Numbered from the stretch's first letter, positions 10,046 through 22,185 are shown. The stretch: 64,000 nucleotides of DNA from Rhizobium sp. (GCA_019459185.1 JAIBEO010000217.1:19405-83404), one strand, 5' to 3'. Numbers and translations: made by a program. The notes: a model not told the origin generated them from the letters alone.

Positions 10046-10990
10046 GTGACTTCAGAGATCGAGAACGAAGGCGTCGGGTATATCAAATTCGTTGGCTCTG
10101 CCGTTGAGGACGGAGCTATTGGGGCAGATGCTGCGGGCAACTCACTGCTTGCGCTTGATGAGCTAATTCGCTACTTCAATCGGCAACAGTCCAAGGGATT
10201 CTCTTCCCTTCCTTACGAAATCACTGTTAAGACACATAAGGGTTCGTGGGAGGTTGTTGTTCTCGGCGGCATTGGCATCTTCGCTGCCGCCTACATCAAG
10301 AAAGCCGCAGAAAAAATGGCGGAGAACGATTTTGCCGAGTTCGGCTTTAAGGACGTGCTTCGCAAGTCTGTAGACGCCCTACGAAAGCTTGTCGAACTTG
10401 CCAAGCACACCAAGGGAAAGCTCGACTTCTCATCTCCAGATCTCTCATGGCGGATAGCAGATGGCACAGTTGGGGTGCAAAACGACCAAGGTGAGATATT
10501 TTACATTCCCTTGGAGTACTTCCAGTGGTACACCGGAATTTCTAGTAACGTCCTGAAAAAGCTCACTGGCCCAATCCAAGACAACCGCTCACTTGTTATC
10601 GGAAGCGAGCACCATGGCCAAGTCGAGCAAACTATCATCACCACATCTGATAAAGCCTATTTTGGCCATGAGACTGCCTCGAACGAAGAAGAATTTCTCT
10701 TCCCGGAGCTTGAGCACGGCCAAGTGGTTGAGCTAGAGGGTCGTTTGACCCGCGGCAATGAGAACACCAATTCAATTGGCTTTGAGTACAGCGGTCACGT
10801 TCTCAACTGCATTCCAGAGGCAGGGAGCATTATCCAGTTCAAGCCGGCGCTGTTCCTGCGGTGCCGCGTTGTCGCAACAGTCACTCGCTTGCTCAAACAG
10901 CACACTGAGGCTGAGCGCCGCCCCACACTCATACTCAAATACGTGATCCCACTGGAGAGCGACAACCAGCTCGGCCTGTTTGGGCGCTAA
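10046..10990 (+). CDS. cassette-borne protein of unknown function with a hydrophobic segment
   Basis: A protein of 314 residues starting at a GTG with a strong ribosome site, AGGGGGGA, five bases upstream. The N-terminal part (about 10-70) is predicted alpha/beta, with the pattern YIKFVGSAVEDGAI and GSWEVVV. It loosely resembles uncharacterised phage- and cassette-associated proteins I could not name with certainty. A hydrophobic stretch VVVLGGIGIFAAAYI (about 70-84) could be a membrane helix, and a Lys/Glu-rich helix follows. The C-terminal half (about 190-310) is beta-rich. There is no catalytic motif I recognise. It sits in cassette 2 directly behind the protease cassette, so it may be a partner or simply a neighbour. 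Codon use is AT-richer than the core genes. Confidence 0.75.
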   Translation: MTSEIENEGVGYIKFVGSAVEDGAIGADAAGNSLLALDELIRYFNRQQSKGFSSLPYEITVKTHKGSWEVVVLGGIGIFAAAYIKKAAEKMAENDFAEFGFKDVLRKSVDALRKLVELAKHTKGKLDFSSPDLSWRIADGTVGVQNDQGEIFYIPLEYFQWYTGISSNVLKKLTGPIQDNRSLVIGSEHHGQVEQTIITTSDKAYFGHETASNEEEFLFPELEHGQVVELEGRLTRGNENTNSIGFEYSGHVLNCIPEAGSIIQFKPALFLRCRVVATVTRLLKQHTEAERRPTLILKYVIPLESDNQLGLFGR

Positions 10991-11044
10991 TAATTCATTC
11001 AAACCGACACCGCTTCGCGGCGCGGCTTAATTCAGGCGTTAAGT
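10985..11044 (+). other. attC recombination site of cassette 2
   Basis: A 60-bp imperfect palindrome closely similar to the first attC. The R'' box is CGCTAAT (10985-10991), the arms are TTCAAACCGA / CGCGGCTTAA around ACCGC-TTC-GCGGC, and the R' box is GTTAAGT (11038-11044). In R'' the usual AAC triplet has become AAT, and it overlaps the stop codon of the preceding gene. The differences from the first site show this is not a recent duplicate. Confidence 0.88.
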
Positions 11045-11069
11045 CTCTCAGGGGGAGACGGGGTGGAAC

Positions 11070-11274
11070 CCCTCGGGCTGCCACTGCAGGCCGCGTACCA
11101 CCAGGTTTGGCCGCAGCGCCAGTGCGCCCAGGCCGCGGCCGAATGCATGCCGCAGTACACCACCGGCAGCGCCATCATGCCCAACAAGCGCAACCCCGAC
11201 CTGGTGGAGCTGATGCGCGCCACCTACGCCAGCATCGCCGCCGCCCGCACAGCGTCACGAAGCCGAACACGGGC
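11070..11274 (+). pseudogene. scrambled remnant of argH
   Basis: Three blocks match the argH gene some 1 kb away. Block A (about 11070-11148) matches 12190-12275 in the same orientation at roughly 85%. Block B (about 11149-11252) matches 12337-12440 but inverted, and still encodes the argininosuccinate lyase signature MPNKRNPD on the plus strand. Block C (about 11252-11274) matches 12444-12466 again in direct orientation. So it is a partial argH copy whose middle has been inverted and shortened. It cannot make an enzyme. Together with the repeat at 11305 it fills the gap between the second attC and the next gene. Confidence 0.8.
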
Positions 11275-11304
11275 CGCGCAGGAGGCCTGTGCACAGCCTG
11301 CCCA

Positions 11305-11401
11305 TCGTTGGGCTCGATATGCGCCAAGGGATTCGGCGCCGACCTCGTGCGCCTGCGAAAAAGTCTCAGCGCATGCGGGCAAAGGAAGGCGGATATTCCA
11401 T
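11305..11401 (+). repeat. 97-bp direct repeat, copy 2
   Basis: Second copy of the element at 8729-8825 (79% identical, no gaps). In this copy the open frame ends in Asp-Ile-Pro and a TGA straight after the repeat. The hairpin is kept but one pair is mismatched. The two copies lie 2576 bases apart and bracket the first lipoprotein gene, both cassettes and the argH remnant. Confidence 0.8.
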
Positions 11402-11474
11402 GACTGCCGCAGTCGATCACCGAGAGGGTATTTCGCCTGATCGAATGCCAGGCATTCAACTACAGGGGAAACAA

Positions 11475-11960
11475 ATGAAAAAGGCCGCAATCGCTTTTGT
11501 ATTGGCGCTCTTGGTGGCATCGCTCACTGGCTGCGTGACCACAAATGCCACGACGCTCGGCACCGCCACGGCACAGCGCCCTGCGCTAGCCCCTGAGCAG
11601 GTAGCCCTGTATCGCCTCGCAAGCCAGGTGCCCGGGAAGTACGAGGAGATCGCACTGCTGAACTCTGCAGGCGATTCGGGATTCACCGACGAGGCAAGGA
11701 TGTTTCAGTCGATGAAAAAGAAGGCCGGAGAGCTGGGCGCAAACGCCGTCATCCTCGACGCCGTGAGCGAGCCGAGCGCCGGGGCCAAGGTTGCGGCCGC
11801 CATCTTTGGTGTTTCCGCCCAGCGAAAGGGCAAGGCGGTAGCCATTTACATATCCCCAGGCTCCGCCCCCAGCTTCCCGACCGCCGAAGCCTCTGCTCAG
11901 CCCCAGAACGGCGAATGCGTAAGCTGTGCCAAGATCGCCAGGGACTTCAACGAGGGATAA
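11475..11960 (+). CDS. lipoprotein, unknown function
   Basis: A protein of 161 residues. It starts MKKAAIAFVLALLVASLTGC with lipobox Cys20, and AGGGGAA stands four to ten bases before the ATG. The mature domain contains YEEIALLNS and KKAAELGANAVIL-like sequence (here KKKAGELGANAVIL), then a small-residue stretch SAGAKVAAAIFG and RKGKAVAIYI. This pattern is common in small envelope lipoproteins of unknown role. A C-terminal extension carries a CVSC pair. It converges on argH with an eight-base gap. Composition is nearer to the core than the cassettes but still lower than the arg genes. Confidence 0.75.
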   Translation: MKKAAIAFVLALLVASLTGCVTTNATTLGTATAQRPALAPEQVALYRLASQVPGKYEEIALLNSAGDSGFTDEARMFQSMKKKAGELGANAVILDAVSEPSAGAKVAAAIFGVSAQRKGKAVAIYISPGSAPSFPTAEASAQPQNGECVSCAKIARDFNEG

Positions 11961-11968
11961 GGAAACGC

Positions 11969-14194
<2,226 letters not shown>

Positions 14195-14202
<8 letters not shown>

Positions 14203-14803
14203 GGCCGCCACCGTGCTCGAGCTTGAAATCCAGGTTGCGCCGCACCACCGGCCATTCGCTGTCCAGGATGGAATAGACCACCGTGTCGCGCAGGTGCCCG
14301 TCGGGCATGCGCATCTGCCGGCGCAGGATGCCGTCGAAGTGCGCGCCCAGGCGTTCGATGGCGGCGCGCGAGCGGTGGTTCATCACGTGCGTGCGCAGTT
14401 CCACCACGCTGCAGCCCATGGCGTCGAAAGCGTGGCCCAGCAGCAGGCGCTTGGCCTCGGTGTTGAGCGCGCTGCGCTGCACCCGCGCCGAGTACCACGT
14501 GTAGCCAATCTCCAGGCTGGGCACCACCGGGTCCATGCGGAAGAAGCGCGTGCTGCCCACCGGCTCGCCGCTGGCGTCGCGAACGAGGAAGGGCATGGCG
14601 GTGCCGGCCTCGCGGTCGGCGATGGCGCGGGCCAGGTAGGCCCACACGGTTTCCGGGCCCGGCACGGTGGTGTACCAGAGGTTCCACAGCTCGCCGTCGC
14701 TGGCCGCGGCCAGCAAGTCTTCGGCGTGGTGCGGCTGCAGCGGTTCGAGGGTCACGTGGTGGCCCTCGAGGATCGGCGGAATGGTCCAGTGCAGGCTTTG
14801 CAT
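14195..14803 (-). CDS. GNAT acetyltransferase (RimJ/RimL type) inside the arg operon
   Basis: A protein of 202 residues with the GNAT fold of the ribosomal-protein/alanine acetyltransferase branch: [19 protein letters not shown] at the start, [32 protein letters not shown] (acetyl-CoA region) and [19 protein letters not shown] at the end. The start MQSLHW was chosen because the longer frame upstream lies inside argB. It is two bases from argB and overlaps argC, so it is a full member of the operon. Similar genes occupy this place in other xanthomonads. The substrate is unknown; the place in the pathway hints at an arginine-related acetylation but does not prove it. Confidence 0.88.
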
Positions 14804-14805
14804 GC

Positions 14806-16104
<1,299 letters not shown>

Positions 16105-16109
16105 CTCGG

Positions 16110-17213
16110 TCACGCGTTTTGCTCCAGCAGGCGGGTGTAGGTGGCGGCGGCGGTGGCGAGCTGGTCGAGCTCGACCCACTCGTCGGCCGTGTGGGCCTGG
16201 GCGATGTCGCCCGGGCCATAGACCAGGGCGGTGAGCCCGGCCTGGGAAAACAGCGAGGCTTCGGTCCAGAAATCCACGGCGTTGCCGATGGGCAGGACGA
16301 GCGCATCGGCCAGGTCACGCGCGGCGAGGCGCTTTTCCTCGGCCCGGGCGATGTCGCCGGCCGGCAGCGAGGGGCCGCGGAAGGTTTCTTCGTAGTGCGC
16401 CAGCGCGGCCGGGTCGGCCAGGCTGCGGAAGTGCGCGTGCATGGCGTCCAGGTCCATCGACGGCAGCGGCCGGAAGCCGAAGCGCAGCTCGGCCGCCGGC
16501 GCGATCATGTTCGCCTTGATGCCGCCCTCGATGCGGCCGATGTTGAAGCGCAGGCCGGTGAGCCCGCCGAAGCGCGCGTGCGACTGCGCCTGGGCATGGT
16601 CCAGCGCCTGGGTGCCCCAGCGCATGGCCTGGTGCACGGCGCTGAGGTCGAAGGCGTTGGCGCCCGAGGCGTGGCCGGCTTGGCCCTGGAAGCGCATCAG
16701 CACCGAACTGATGCCGCGGTGGGCCAGCACGGCCTCGCAGCGGGTGGGTTCGGCGACGATGGCTTCTTCGAAACCGTGGTCACTGGCCAGGAAGGCGGCG
16801 ATGCAGCGGGCGTCGTTGGCTTCCTCGTCGCTGCTGAACAGGAACGCGGCGTCGCCGGTGGTGCGCTGCGCGGCGGTCACCAGGCCCGCGGCGGCGCCCT
16901 TGATGTCGCAGGCGCCGAGGCCAATGGCCTTGCCGCCTTCGACGCGCAGCGCGTGCGGGTCGGCGCTCCAGTTCGGCGACGAGGGCACGGTATCCAGGTG
17001 CACGTTGAACACGCGCTTCGGGTTGCCGCGCACGGCCAGCATCGACACCGCGCCCGCACCGTGGTCGGTCACCGTCACGGTGAAGCCCGGCAGCTGCGCG
17101 CGCAGGTAATCGAATATCCCGCCGGTGCCGATGGCCCGCGGCGGGTTGCGTGTGTCGAAGGAGACCAGCGCGTCGAGGTGGCGAAGGACGTCCGGCAGCA
17201 GGGTGTCGGTCAT
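16110..17213 (-). CDS. argE: acetylornithine / N-acetylcitrulline deacetylase
   Basis: M20-family zinc peptidase of 367 residues. Metal ligands are visible in FNVHLDTVP and LGACDIKGA. The catalytic and metal glutamates are in FSSDEEAND, and the dimerisation lid domain is in the middle. Because the neighbouring carbamoyltransferase works on acetylornithine, the natural substrate is expected to be N-acetylcitrulline, as shown for the Xanthomonas enzyme. The ATG lies one base behind the argG stop. Confidence 0.92.
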   Translation of the reverse strand: MTDTLLPDVLRHLDALVSFDTRNPPRAIGTGGIFDYLRAQLPGFTVTVTDHGAGAVSMLAVRGNPKRVFNVHLDTVPSSPNWSADPHALRVEGGKAIGLGACDIKGAAAGLVTAAQRTTGDAAFLFSSDEEANDARCIAAFLASDHGFEEAIVAEPTRCEAVLAHRGISSVLMRFQGQAGHASGANAFDLSAVHQAMRWGTQALDHAQAQSHARFGGLTGLRFNIGRIEGGIKANMIAPAAELRFGFRPLPSMDLDAMHAHFRSLADPAALAHYEETFRGPSLPAGDIARAEEKRLAARDLADALVLPIGNAVDFWTEASLFSQAGLTALVYGPGDIAQAHTADEWVELDQLATAAATYTRLLEQNA

Positions 17214-17214
17214 G

Positions 17215-18414
17215 TCAGCCCTTGGGGTTGATCTCGGCCCAGAGCGTGCTGGACATACCGTACAGGCGGATGAAGCCTTCGGCCTCGGCCACGCCCCAGT
17301 CGGCCGACTGGGCGTAGGTGGCGCCCTTGGCATTGAGGATGTGCGGCGAGCGAACGGCCACGGCGTCCACGCGGGCGCCCTGGGTTTCCAGCACCACTTC
17401 GCCGTTCACGCAGGACTGGCTGGAGGCCAGGAAGGCCTCGAGGTCGGCCTTGAGCGGGTCGTTGTAGAAACCTTCGTACACCAGCTCCACCCACTTGCGC
17501 GCCACTTCCGGCTTGAAGCGGTTCTGGTGCTTGGTGAGCACGGCTTCCTCGAGCGCACGGTGCGCGGTGAGCAGCGCGGCCAGGCCCGGGGCCTCGAAGA
17601 TGATGCGGCCCTTGAGGCCGATGGTGGTGTCGCCGGTGTACAGGCCGCGGCCCACGCCGTACTTCGCGAACAGGCCGTTGAGCTTGGCCAGCAGCTCGGC
17701 GCCGGGCATCACCACGCCGTCGAGCGCCACGGCCTCGCCCTGCCTGAAGGTGAGGGCCACGCGCAGCGGCTGCGCCGGCCATTCGGCGCGCGGCGCGCAC
17801 CAGCCGCGGGCGCCCTCGCCCGGGGCTTCCCAGCGGTCGATCTCGCCACCGGACATGGTCAGGCCCAGCAGGTTTTCGTTGATGGTGTAGCTCTTTTGCT
17901 TGGCGCGCACTTCGAAGCCGCGCTCTTCCAGGTAGGCCTGCTCGTAAGCGCGGGTCTGGGTGTGTTCCTTCTGGATTTCGCGGATGGGCGCGACGATCTG
18001 GTAGTCGCCTGCGGCCTTCACCGCCAGGTCGAAGCGCACCTGGTCGTTGCCCATGCCGGTGCAGCCGTGGGCGATGGCGCGGGTGCCGATCTCGGCGGCG
18101 CGCTTCAGGGCGGCGTCCACGATGAGGTAGCGGTCGGACACCAGCAGCGGGTACTGGCCCTGGTAACCCTCGCCCGCCATCACGAACGGCTTCACGAAGC
18201 CGTCCCAGATGGCCGGGCCGCCTTCCACCGTGACGTGGCTGGCCGCACCCAGCTCGGCCGCGCGGGCTTCGATGTAGGCGCGCTCTTCCGCGTCCACGCC
18301 GCCGGTGTCGGCGAACACGGTATGAACGGCCCAGCCGCGCTCCTTCAGCCAGGGAATGCAGAAGCTGGTGTCGAGGCCGCCGGAGAAGGCGAGGACGATG
18401 TGCTTGTCGGTCAT
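17215..18414 (-). CDS. argG: argininosuccinate synthase
   Basis: ATP-dependent joining of citrulline and aspartate. The P-loop AFSGGLDTS (9-17) is near the N-terminus. [13 protein letters not shown] and YTINENLLG are typical citrulline/aspartate-binding segments. It has 399 residues, the usual length. It follows argF' by 25 bases and is followed at once by argE. Confidence 0.95.
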   Translation of the reverse strand: MTDKHIVLAFSGGLDTSFCIPWLKERGWAVHTVFADTGGVDAEERAYIEARAAELGAASHVTVEGGPAIWDGFVKPFVMAGEGYQGQYPLLVSDRYLIVDAALKRAAEIGTRAIAHGCTGMGNDQVRFDLAVKAAGDYQIVAPIREIQKEHTQTRAYEQAYLEERGFEVRAKQKSYTINENLLGLTMSGGEIDRWEAPGEGARGWCAPRAEWPAQPLRVALTFRQGEAVALDGVVMPGAELLAKLNGLFAKYGVGRGLYTGDTTIGLKGRIIFEAPGLAALLTAHRALEEAVLTKHQNRFKPEVARKWVELVYEGFYNDPLKADLEAFLASSQSCVNGEVVLETQGARVDAVAVRSPHILNAKGATYAQSADWGVAEAEGFIRLYGMSSTLWAEINPKG

Positions 18415-18439
18415 GTCTGTTTCCAGGGGAGAGAGGGAA

Positions 18440-19444
18440 TTACTGATTGGCCAACGCCGCCATCACGGCCTTCTGCACATGCAGCCGGTTCTCGGCTTCC
18501 TCGATGGCGATGCACTGCGGCGAATCCATCACGGCATCAGTGGCCTTCACGTTGCGGCGCAGCGGCAGGCAGTGGCTGAAGACGCCGTTGTTGGTCAGCG
18601 CCATCTTGGCTTCGTCGACGATGAAGTGCTTGTGCGCGTCGCGGATGGGCTTTTCCTGCTCCCAGCGGCCGAAATACGGAATGGCGCCCCAACTCTTGGC
18701 GTACACCACATCGGCGCCGGTGTAGGCCTCGGTGATGTCGTGGCTCATGCGGAAGGAGCCGCCCGATTCGGCCACGTTGTCACGCGCCCAGCCCAGGTAG
18801 CGCTCGTCGAGCGCGTACTCGGGCGTGGGGCACAGCAGGGTCACGTCCATGCCCATCCGCGTGGCGATGGTGAGCGCCGAATTGGCCACGGCGGTGTTGA
18901 GCGGCTTCGGGTGGTAGGTCCAGGTGAGCACGAACTTCTTGCCGCGCAGGTCGGTGGTGCCGAAGTGCTCCTGCAGCGCCAGCGCATGCGCCAGCTCCTG
19001 GCAAGGGTGGGTGATGGTTTCGAGATTGATCACCGGCACCGTCGAATACTTCGCGAAGGCGCGCAGCACCTTGTCCTCGCGGTCCACGGCCCAGTCCTGG
19101 AACTTCGGGAAGGCGCGCACGGCCACCAGGTCCACGTAGCGCGACAGCACCCGCGCCACCTCGGCGATGTGCTCCTCGGCCTCGCCGTCCATCACCTTGC
19201 CCAGCTCGAATTCGATGGGCCAGGCGTCCTTGCCCGGCTGCAGCACCACCGCGTGGCCGCCGAGCTGGAAGGCGCCGAGCTCGAAGCTGGTGCGGGTGCG
19301 CAGCGAGGGGTTGAAGAACACCAGCGCGATGGACTTGCCCTTGAGCTGGTCACCGGCCTTGCTGCGCTTGAACGCGGCGGCCTGGGCCAGCACGGCGTCG
19401 AGCTCGGCGCGGGACCAGTCCTGGGTGTTGAGGAAGTGCTTCAT
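18440..19444 (-). CDS. argF': N-acetylornithine carbamoyltransferase
   Basis: Transfers the carbamoyl group to N-acetylornithine, giving N-acetylcitrulline, in place of ordinary ornithine carbamoyltransferase. The carbamoyl phosphate site is SLRTRTSF (47-54), with HPCQ at 146-149. The C-terminal [13 protein letters not shown] holds Lys300, the residue expected to be carboxylated in this family. It has 334 residues. It is the first structural gene of the arg operon, behind a leader peptide and hairpin. Its ribosome site is a modest AGGA eight bases before the ATG. Confidence 0.93.
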   Translation of the reverse strand: MKHFLNTQDWSRAELDAVLAQAAAFKRSKAGDQLKGKSIALVFFNPSLRTRTSFELGAFQLGGHAVVLQPGKDAWPIEFELGKVMDGEAEEHIAEVARVLSRYVDLVAVRAFPKFQDWAVDREDKVLRAFAKYSTVPVINLETITHPCQELAHALALQEHFGTTDLRGKKFVLTWTYHPKPLNTAVANSALTIATRMGMDVTLLCPTPEYALDERYLGWARDNVAESGGSFRMSHDITEAYTGADVVYAKSWGAIPYFGRWEQEKPIRDAHKHFIVDEAKMALTNNGVFSHCLPLRRNVKATDAVMDSPQCIAIEEAENRLHVQKAVMAALANQ

Positions 19445-19477
19445 CGCGGAATCCTGAGGAGAAAGGGGAAAACCAAA

Positions 19478-19509
19478 ACAAAAAAGCCCAGCACGAGGCT
19501 GGGCTTTTT
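19478..19509 (-). promoter_or_regulatory. attenuator hairpin before argF'
   Basis: On the minus strand the RNA can form AAAAAGCCCAGC-ctcgt-GCTGGGCTTTTT followed by more U residues, a textbook intrinsic terminator placed between a short Arg-containing leader frame and the argF' start. The 5' arm CCCAGC is also complementary to GCTGGG at the end of the leader frame (about 19538-19543), which would make a competing antiterminator. A plain terminator is the alternative, but no gene ends on either strand here. Confidence 0.6.
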
Positions 19510-19534
19510 CCGGTGAACGAGCGACGGCGTCCGG

Positions 19535-19639
19535 TTACCCAGCGAAGATGTGGGGTTCCGGTCGGCGCGCGCGAGACGTCATGCCCGCCGCCATGTAGGC
19601 GGAGCTCAGGACGTCGGCGGCGGAAAGGCGCAGGTTCAT
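19535..19639 (-). CDS. putative arginine leader peptide
   Basis: A frame of 34 codons starting at the ATG at 19639 and ending in TAA at 19535. Arg occurs at residues 4, 23, 25 and 26 (the cluster reads Ser-Arg-Ala-Arg-Arg). An inner ATG at 19582 would give a 15-residue version that keeps the Arg cluster and has GGCGG in front. The last codons GCT GGG TAA contain the GCTGGG that can pair with the attenuator. Slow reading of Arg codons would leave that segment free and prevent termination. This fits control by arginine supply, but it is an inference from layout and base pairing. The start and promoter are uncertain; a weak TTGCGG-17-CATACT pattern lies just upstream. Confidence 0.45.
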   Translation of the reverse strand: MNLRLSAADVLSSAYMAAGMTSRARRPEPHIFAG

Positions 19640-19679
19640 GGGGGTGGGAGTATGCCGGCCGGGGCTCCCGGCCGCAAGC

Positions 19680-20249
19680 TCAGCGGACGGCCGCGGAGGG
19701 CTCGTCGGGGGTCACCGAGACCCGGACCCGCAGGCGGTTGCCCGGGTCGTACGGCAGGCGGGACATGTACTTGTCGCCCTTGTACATGTACTCCACGTCG
19801 TAGCCGACCACTTGGCGCTCCTCGCGCTCGACCTCGACGATGCGGCAGCCGCGGGCCTCGGCCTCGGCCTTGTTGCGGGCCACGCTGTTGCCGATCATGC
19901 CGCCGGCGACCGCGCCGGCCACGGTGGCGGCCTTGCGGCCGTCGCCCTTGCCGACCTGGTTGCCCAGGGCCGCACCGACGATGGCGCCGATGACGGTGCC
20001 GTTGGTAGTGCGACGGGAGTCACGGTATTCGACCGTGTCCTCGCAGCGCTCCTCGGGGGTGCGGGTGCGGACGACCTCGACCACCTCTTCCGCACGCAGC
20101 ACCTGGGCGTAGCCGTAGCTCACGTTTTCCGGCACCGCTTGGGCGTACTCGTCGTAGCCGGCGTCTTCGTACGGGTCGGATTCGTACTGCGCGAAGGCCG
20201 GGGCCGAAGCCAGGACCAGCAGGGGCAGGACGCGGGTGGCGAAGCTCAT
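19680..20249 (-). CDS. glycine-zipper outer-membrane/envelope protein (17-kDa antigen type)
   Basis: A protein of 189 residues with signal peptide MSFATRVLPLLVLASAPAFA. The central glycine-zipper pair (GTVIGAIVGAALGNQVGKG ... VAGAVAGGMIGNSVARN, about 95-135) is typical of the 2TM glycine-zipper/17-kDa surface antigen family. The C-terminus after EVEREERQVVGYDVEYMYKG is the beta-rich domain common in xanthomonad members. It is likely embedded in or tethered to the outer membrane. It is divergent from cysS, with about 120 bases between them. Confidence 0.82.
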   Translation of the reverse strand: MSFATRVLPLLVLASAPAFAQYESDPYEDAGYDEYAQAVPENVSYGYAQVLRAEEVVEVVRTRTPEERCEDTVEYRDSRRTTNGTVIGAIVGAALGNQVGKGDGRKAATVAGAVAGGMIGNSVARNKAEAEARGCRIVEVEREERQVVGYDVEYMYKGDKYMSRLPYDPGNRLRVRVSVTPDEPSAAVR

Positions 20250-20369
20250 GGTTCGTTCTCCGGGCAGACGCTGGAATTCAAGCACCGGACTGCTGAACCC
20301 TGGCCTAAGATTTTCGTTAAACGCCGGCCGCGGGCTTGCTAGACTCAAGGTTTCCGCCTGCGCCGCGCC

Positions 20370-21740
20370 ATGGAACTGCGACTCTACAACAACCTGAACC
20401 GCCAGCTGGAGGTCTTCGAACCCCAGGACCCGAACCGGGTCACGATGTACGTCTGCGGACCCACCGTCTACAACTACGTGCACATCGGCAACGCCCGCCC
20501 GCCGGTGGTGTTCGGCGTGCTGGCGGGCCTGCTGCGCCGGCGCTACGGCAAGGTCGTTTACGCCCGCAACATCACCGACGTGGACGACAAGATCAACCAC
20601 GCCGCCCGCGAGCTGGGCGTGCCCATCTCGGAAATCACCGGCAAGTACGCCCAGGCCTACGCCGAGGACATGGCCCGGCTGGGCGTCGCCCCGCCCGACG
20701 TGACCCCGCACGCCACCGCGCACATCCCGCACATCATCGCCATGATCGAGCGGCTGATCGAGTCCGGCCACGCCTACGCGGCCGAGGGCCACGTGCTGTT
20801 CTCGGTGCCCAGCTTCGCCGACTACGGCAAGCTCTCGCGCCGCGACCCCGAGGAAATGCTGGCCGGCGCCCGCGTCGAAGTGGCGCCCTACAAGCGCGAC
20901 GCCGGCGATTTCGTGCTCTGGAAACCCTCCCCGCCCGACCTGCCCGGCTGGCCCTCGCCCTGGGGCGTGGGCCGCCCCGGCTGGCACATCGAGTGCTCGG
21001 CCATGGCCGAGGCGCACCTGGGCGAAACCATCGACATCCACGGCGGCGGCGTCGACCTGCAGTTCCCGCACCACGAAAACGAGATCGCCCAGAGCACCTG
21101 CGCCCACGGCGGCCGCACCTTCGCGCGCTTCTGGCTGCACAACGGCCTGCTCAACTTCGGCGGCGCCAAGATGTCCAAGTCCATCGGCAACGTGGCCCTG
21201 GTGCACGAACTGCTGGAACAGCACCCGCCGGAAGCCCTGCGCTACGCCCTGCTCTCGGCCCACTACCGGCAGCCGCTGGAGTGGTCGGATTCGCTGATCG
21301 AACAGTGCGTACGCACGCTCGACCGGCTCTACGGCACCCTGCGCGACCTGGGCGACGTGCCCGTCATCGAGCCCATCGTGCCGGTGGCCATCGAAGCGGC
21401 CCTGTGCGACGACCTCAACACCCCGGCCGCCCTGGCCGAACTGGCGCGCATCGCCGGCGAGGCCCGCAAGGCCGAATCGCCCATCGCCCGCGCCAGTCTG
21501 AAGGCCGAGCTGCTTGGTGGCGGCCTGCTGCTGGGCCTGCTGCAGCAGTTGCCGGCGGCCTGGTTCGGCCGCGGCGGCGCCGAGGGCGACGACGCCCGCA
21601 TCCAGTCCCTGGTGGACGAACGCAACGCCGCCAAGAAGGCGCGCGATTTCCTGCGCGCCGACGCCATCCGCAAGCAGCTGGCCGAAGAAGGCGTGCTGCT
21701 CGAGGACACCGCGCAGGGCGTGCGCTGGAGGCGTGCCTGA
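20370..21740 (+). CDS. cysS: cysteine--tRNA ligase
   Basis: Class I synthetase with the HIGH-type motif HIGN (38-41) after the zinc-binding [17 protein letters not shown] with a second zinc cysteine, HHENE, and the KMSKS loop [11 protein letters not shown] near residue 268. It has 456 residues, the usual length. Its stop overlaps the start of sufE by one base (TGATG). Confidence 0.95.
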   Translation: MELRLYNNLNRQLEVFEPQDPNRVTMYVCGPTVYNYVHIGNARPPVVFGVLAGLLRRRYGKVVYARNITDVDDKINHAARELGVPISEITGKYAQAYAEDMARLGVAPPDVTPHATAHIPHIIAMIERLIESGHAYAAEGHVLFSVPSFADYGKLSRRDPEEMLAGARVEVAPYKRDAGDFVLWKPSPPDLPGWPSPWGVGRPGWHIECSAMAEAHLGETIDIHGGGVDLQFPHHENEIAQSTCAHGGRTFARFWLHNGLLNFGGAKMSKSIGNVALVHELLEQHPPEALRYALLSAHYRQPLEWSDSLIEQCVRTLDRLYGTLRDLGDVPVIEPIVPVAIEAALCDDLNTPAALAELARIAGEARKAESPIARASLKAELLGGGLLLGLLQQLPAAWFGRGGAEGDDARIQSLVDERNAAKKARDFLRADAIRKQLAEEGVLLEDTAQGVRWRRA

Positions 21741-22171
21741 TGCGCCCCACCGAAACCAGCGCCGCCGAGGCCCAGGCCGCCATCGCCGAGGAATTCAGCT
21801 TCTTCGGCGACTGGTCCGAGCGCTACCAGTACCTGATCGACCTGGGCCGCAAGCTGCCGCCCTTTCCCGAGGAATGGAAAACCGAGGCCAACCGCCTGCA
21901 CGGCTGCCAGTCCATGGTCTGGATCGTGGCCGAAGGCACGGCGGACGAGCTCGAATTCCACGCCATCAGCGACTCGACCATCGTCTCGGGCCTGATCTAC
22001 CTAGCGCTGCGCGTCTATTCGGGCCGCAGCGCCACCGAAATCCTGGCCACCTCGCCCGGCTACATCGCGGCCATCGGCCTGGCCAAGCACCTTTCGCAGA
22101 CCCGCAGCAACGGCCTCGCCTCGCTGCTGCAGTTCATCCAGGACACCGCGCGCCGGCACGCCCCGGCCTGA
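21740..22171 (+). CDS. sufE: SufE-family sulfur-acceptor protein
   Basis: A protein of 143 residues. The conserved cysteine Cys56 in RLHGCQSMVW accepts persulfide sulfur from a SufS/CsdA-type cysteine desulfurase for iron-sulfur cluster assembly. SDSTIVSGLIYLALRVYSG is the second conserved block. The gene is fused translationally to the end of cysS, so cysteine charging and cysteine desulfuration share one transcript. The rest of the suf operon is not in this window. Confidence 0.9.
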   Translation: MRPTETSAAEAQAAIAEEFSFFGDWSERYQYLIDLGRKLPPFPEEWKTEANRLHGCQSMVWIVAEGTADELEFHAISDSTIVSGLIYLALRVYSGRSATEILATSPGYIAAIGLAKHLSQTRSNGLASLLQFIQDTARRHAPA

Positions 22172-22185
22172 CCCGAGGAACCGCC

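Larger units (their letters stand above)
9225..11038 (+). mobile_element. two integron gene cassettes without an integrase (CALIN-type array)
   Basis: Two units are each made of one reading frame followed by a 60-bp attC site. Cassette 1 is 9225-10020 and cassette 2 is 10021-11038, each bounded by the G/TT cleavage point. The first bases of cassette 1 (with the preceding G: GTTAGCACTCAC) are the exact 12-base reverse complement of the R'' end of its attC (GTGAGTGCTAAC, 9962-9973). That is expected only if these are the two ends of one excised circle. For cassette 2 the same comparison gives 7 of 9. No integrase gene or attI was found in the window. Both genes are much lower in GC than the flanks, which supports transfer. 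Downstream of the second attC ordinary non-cassette DNA resumes. Confidence 0.85.

Noticed and set aside
9967-11044. The two palindromes as ordinary intrinsic terminators
   Set aside because: No T-run follows them, and the ends match integron R boxes with complementarity to the cassette starts.
8706-11968. Prophage, transposon or insertion sequence
   Set aside because: No transposase, integrase or phage structural gene is visible in any frame; the features fit cassettes instead.
19657-19673. Hairpin GGCCGGG-gct-CCCGGCC as terminator of the glycine-zipper gene
   Set aside because: No T-run follows on the minus strand; it may overlap the arg promoter but cannot be called a terminator.
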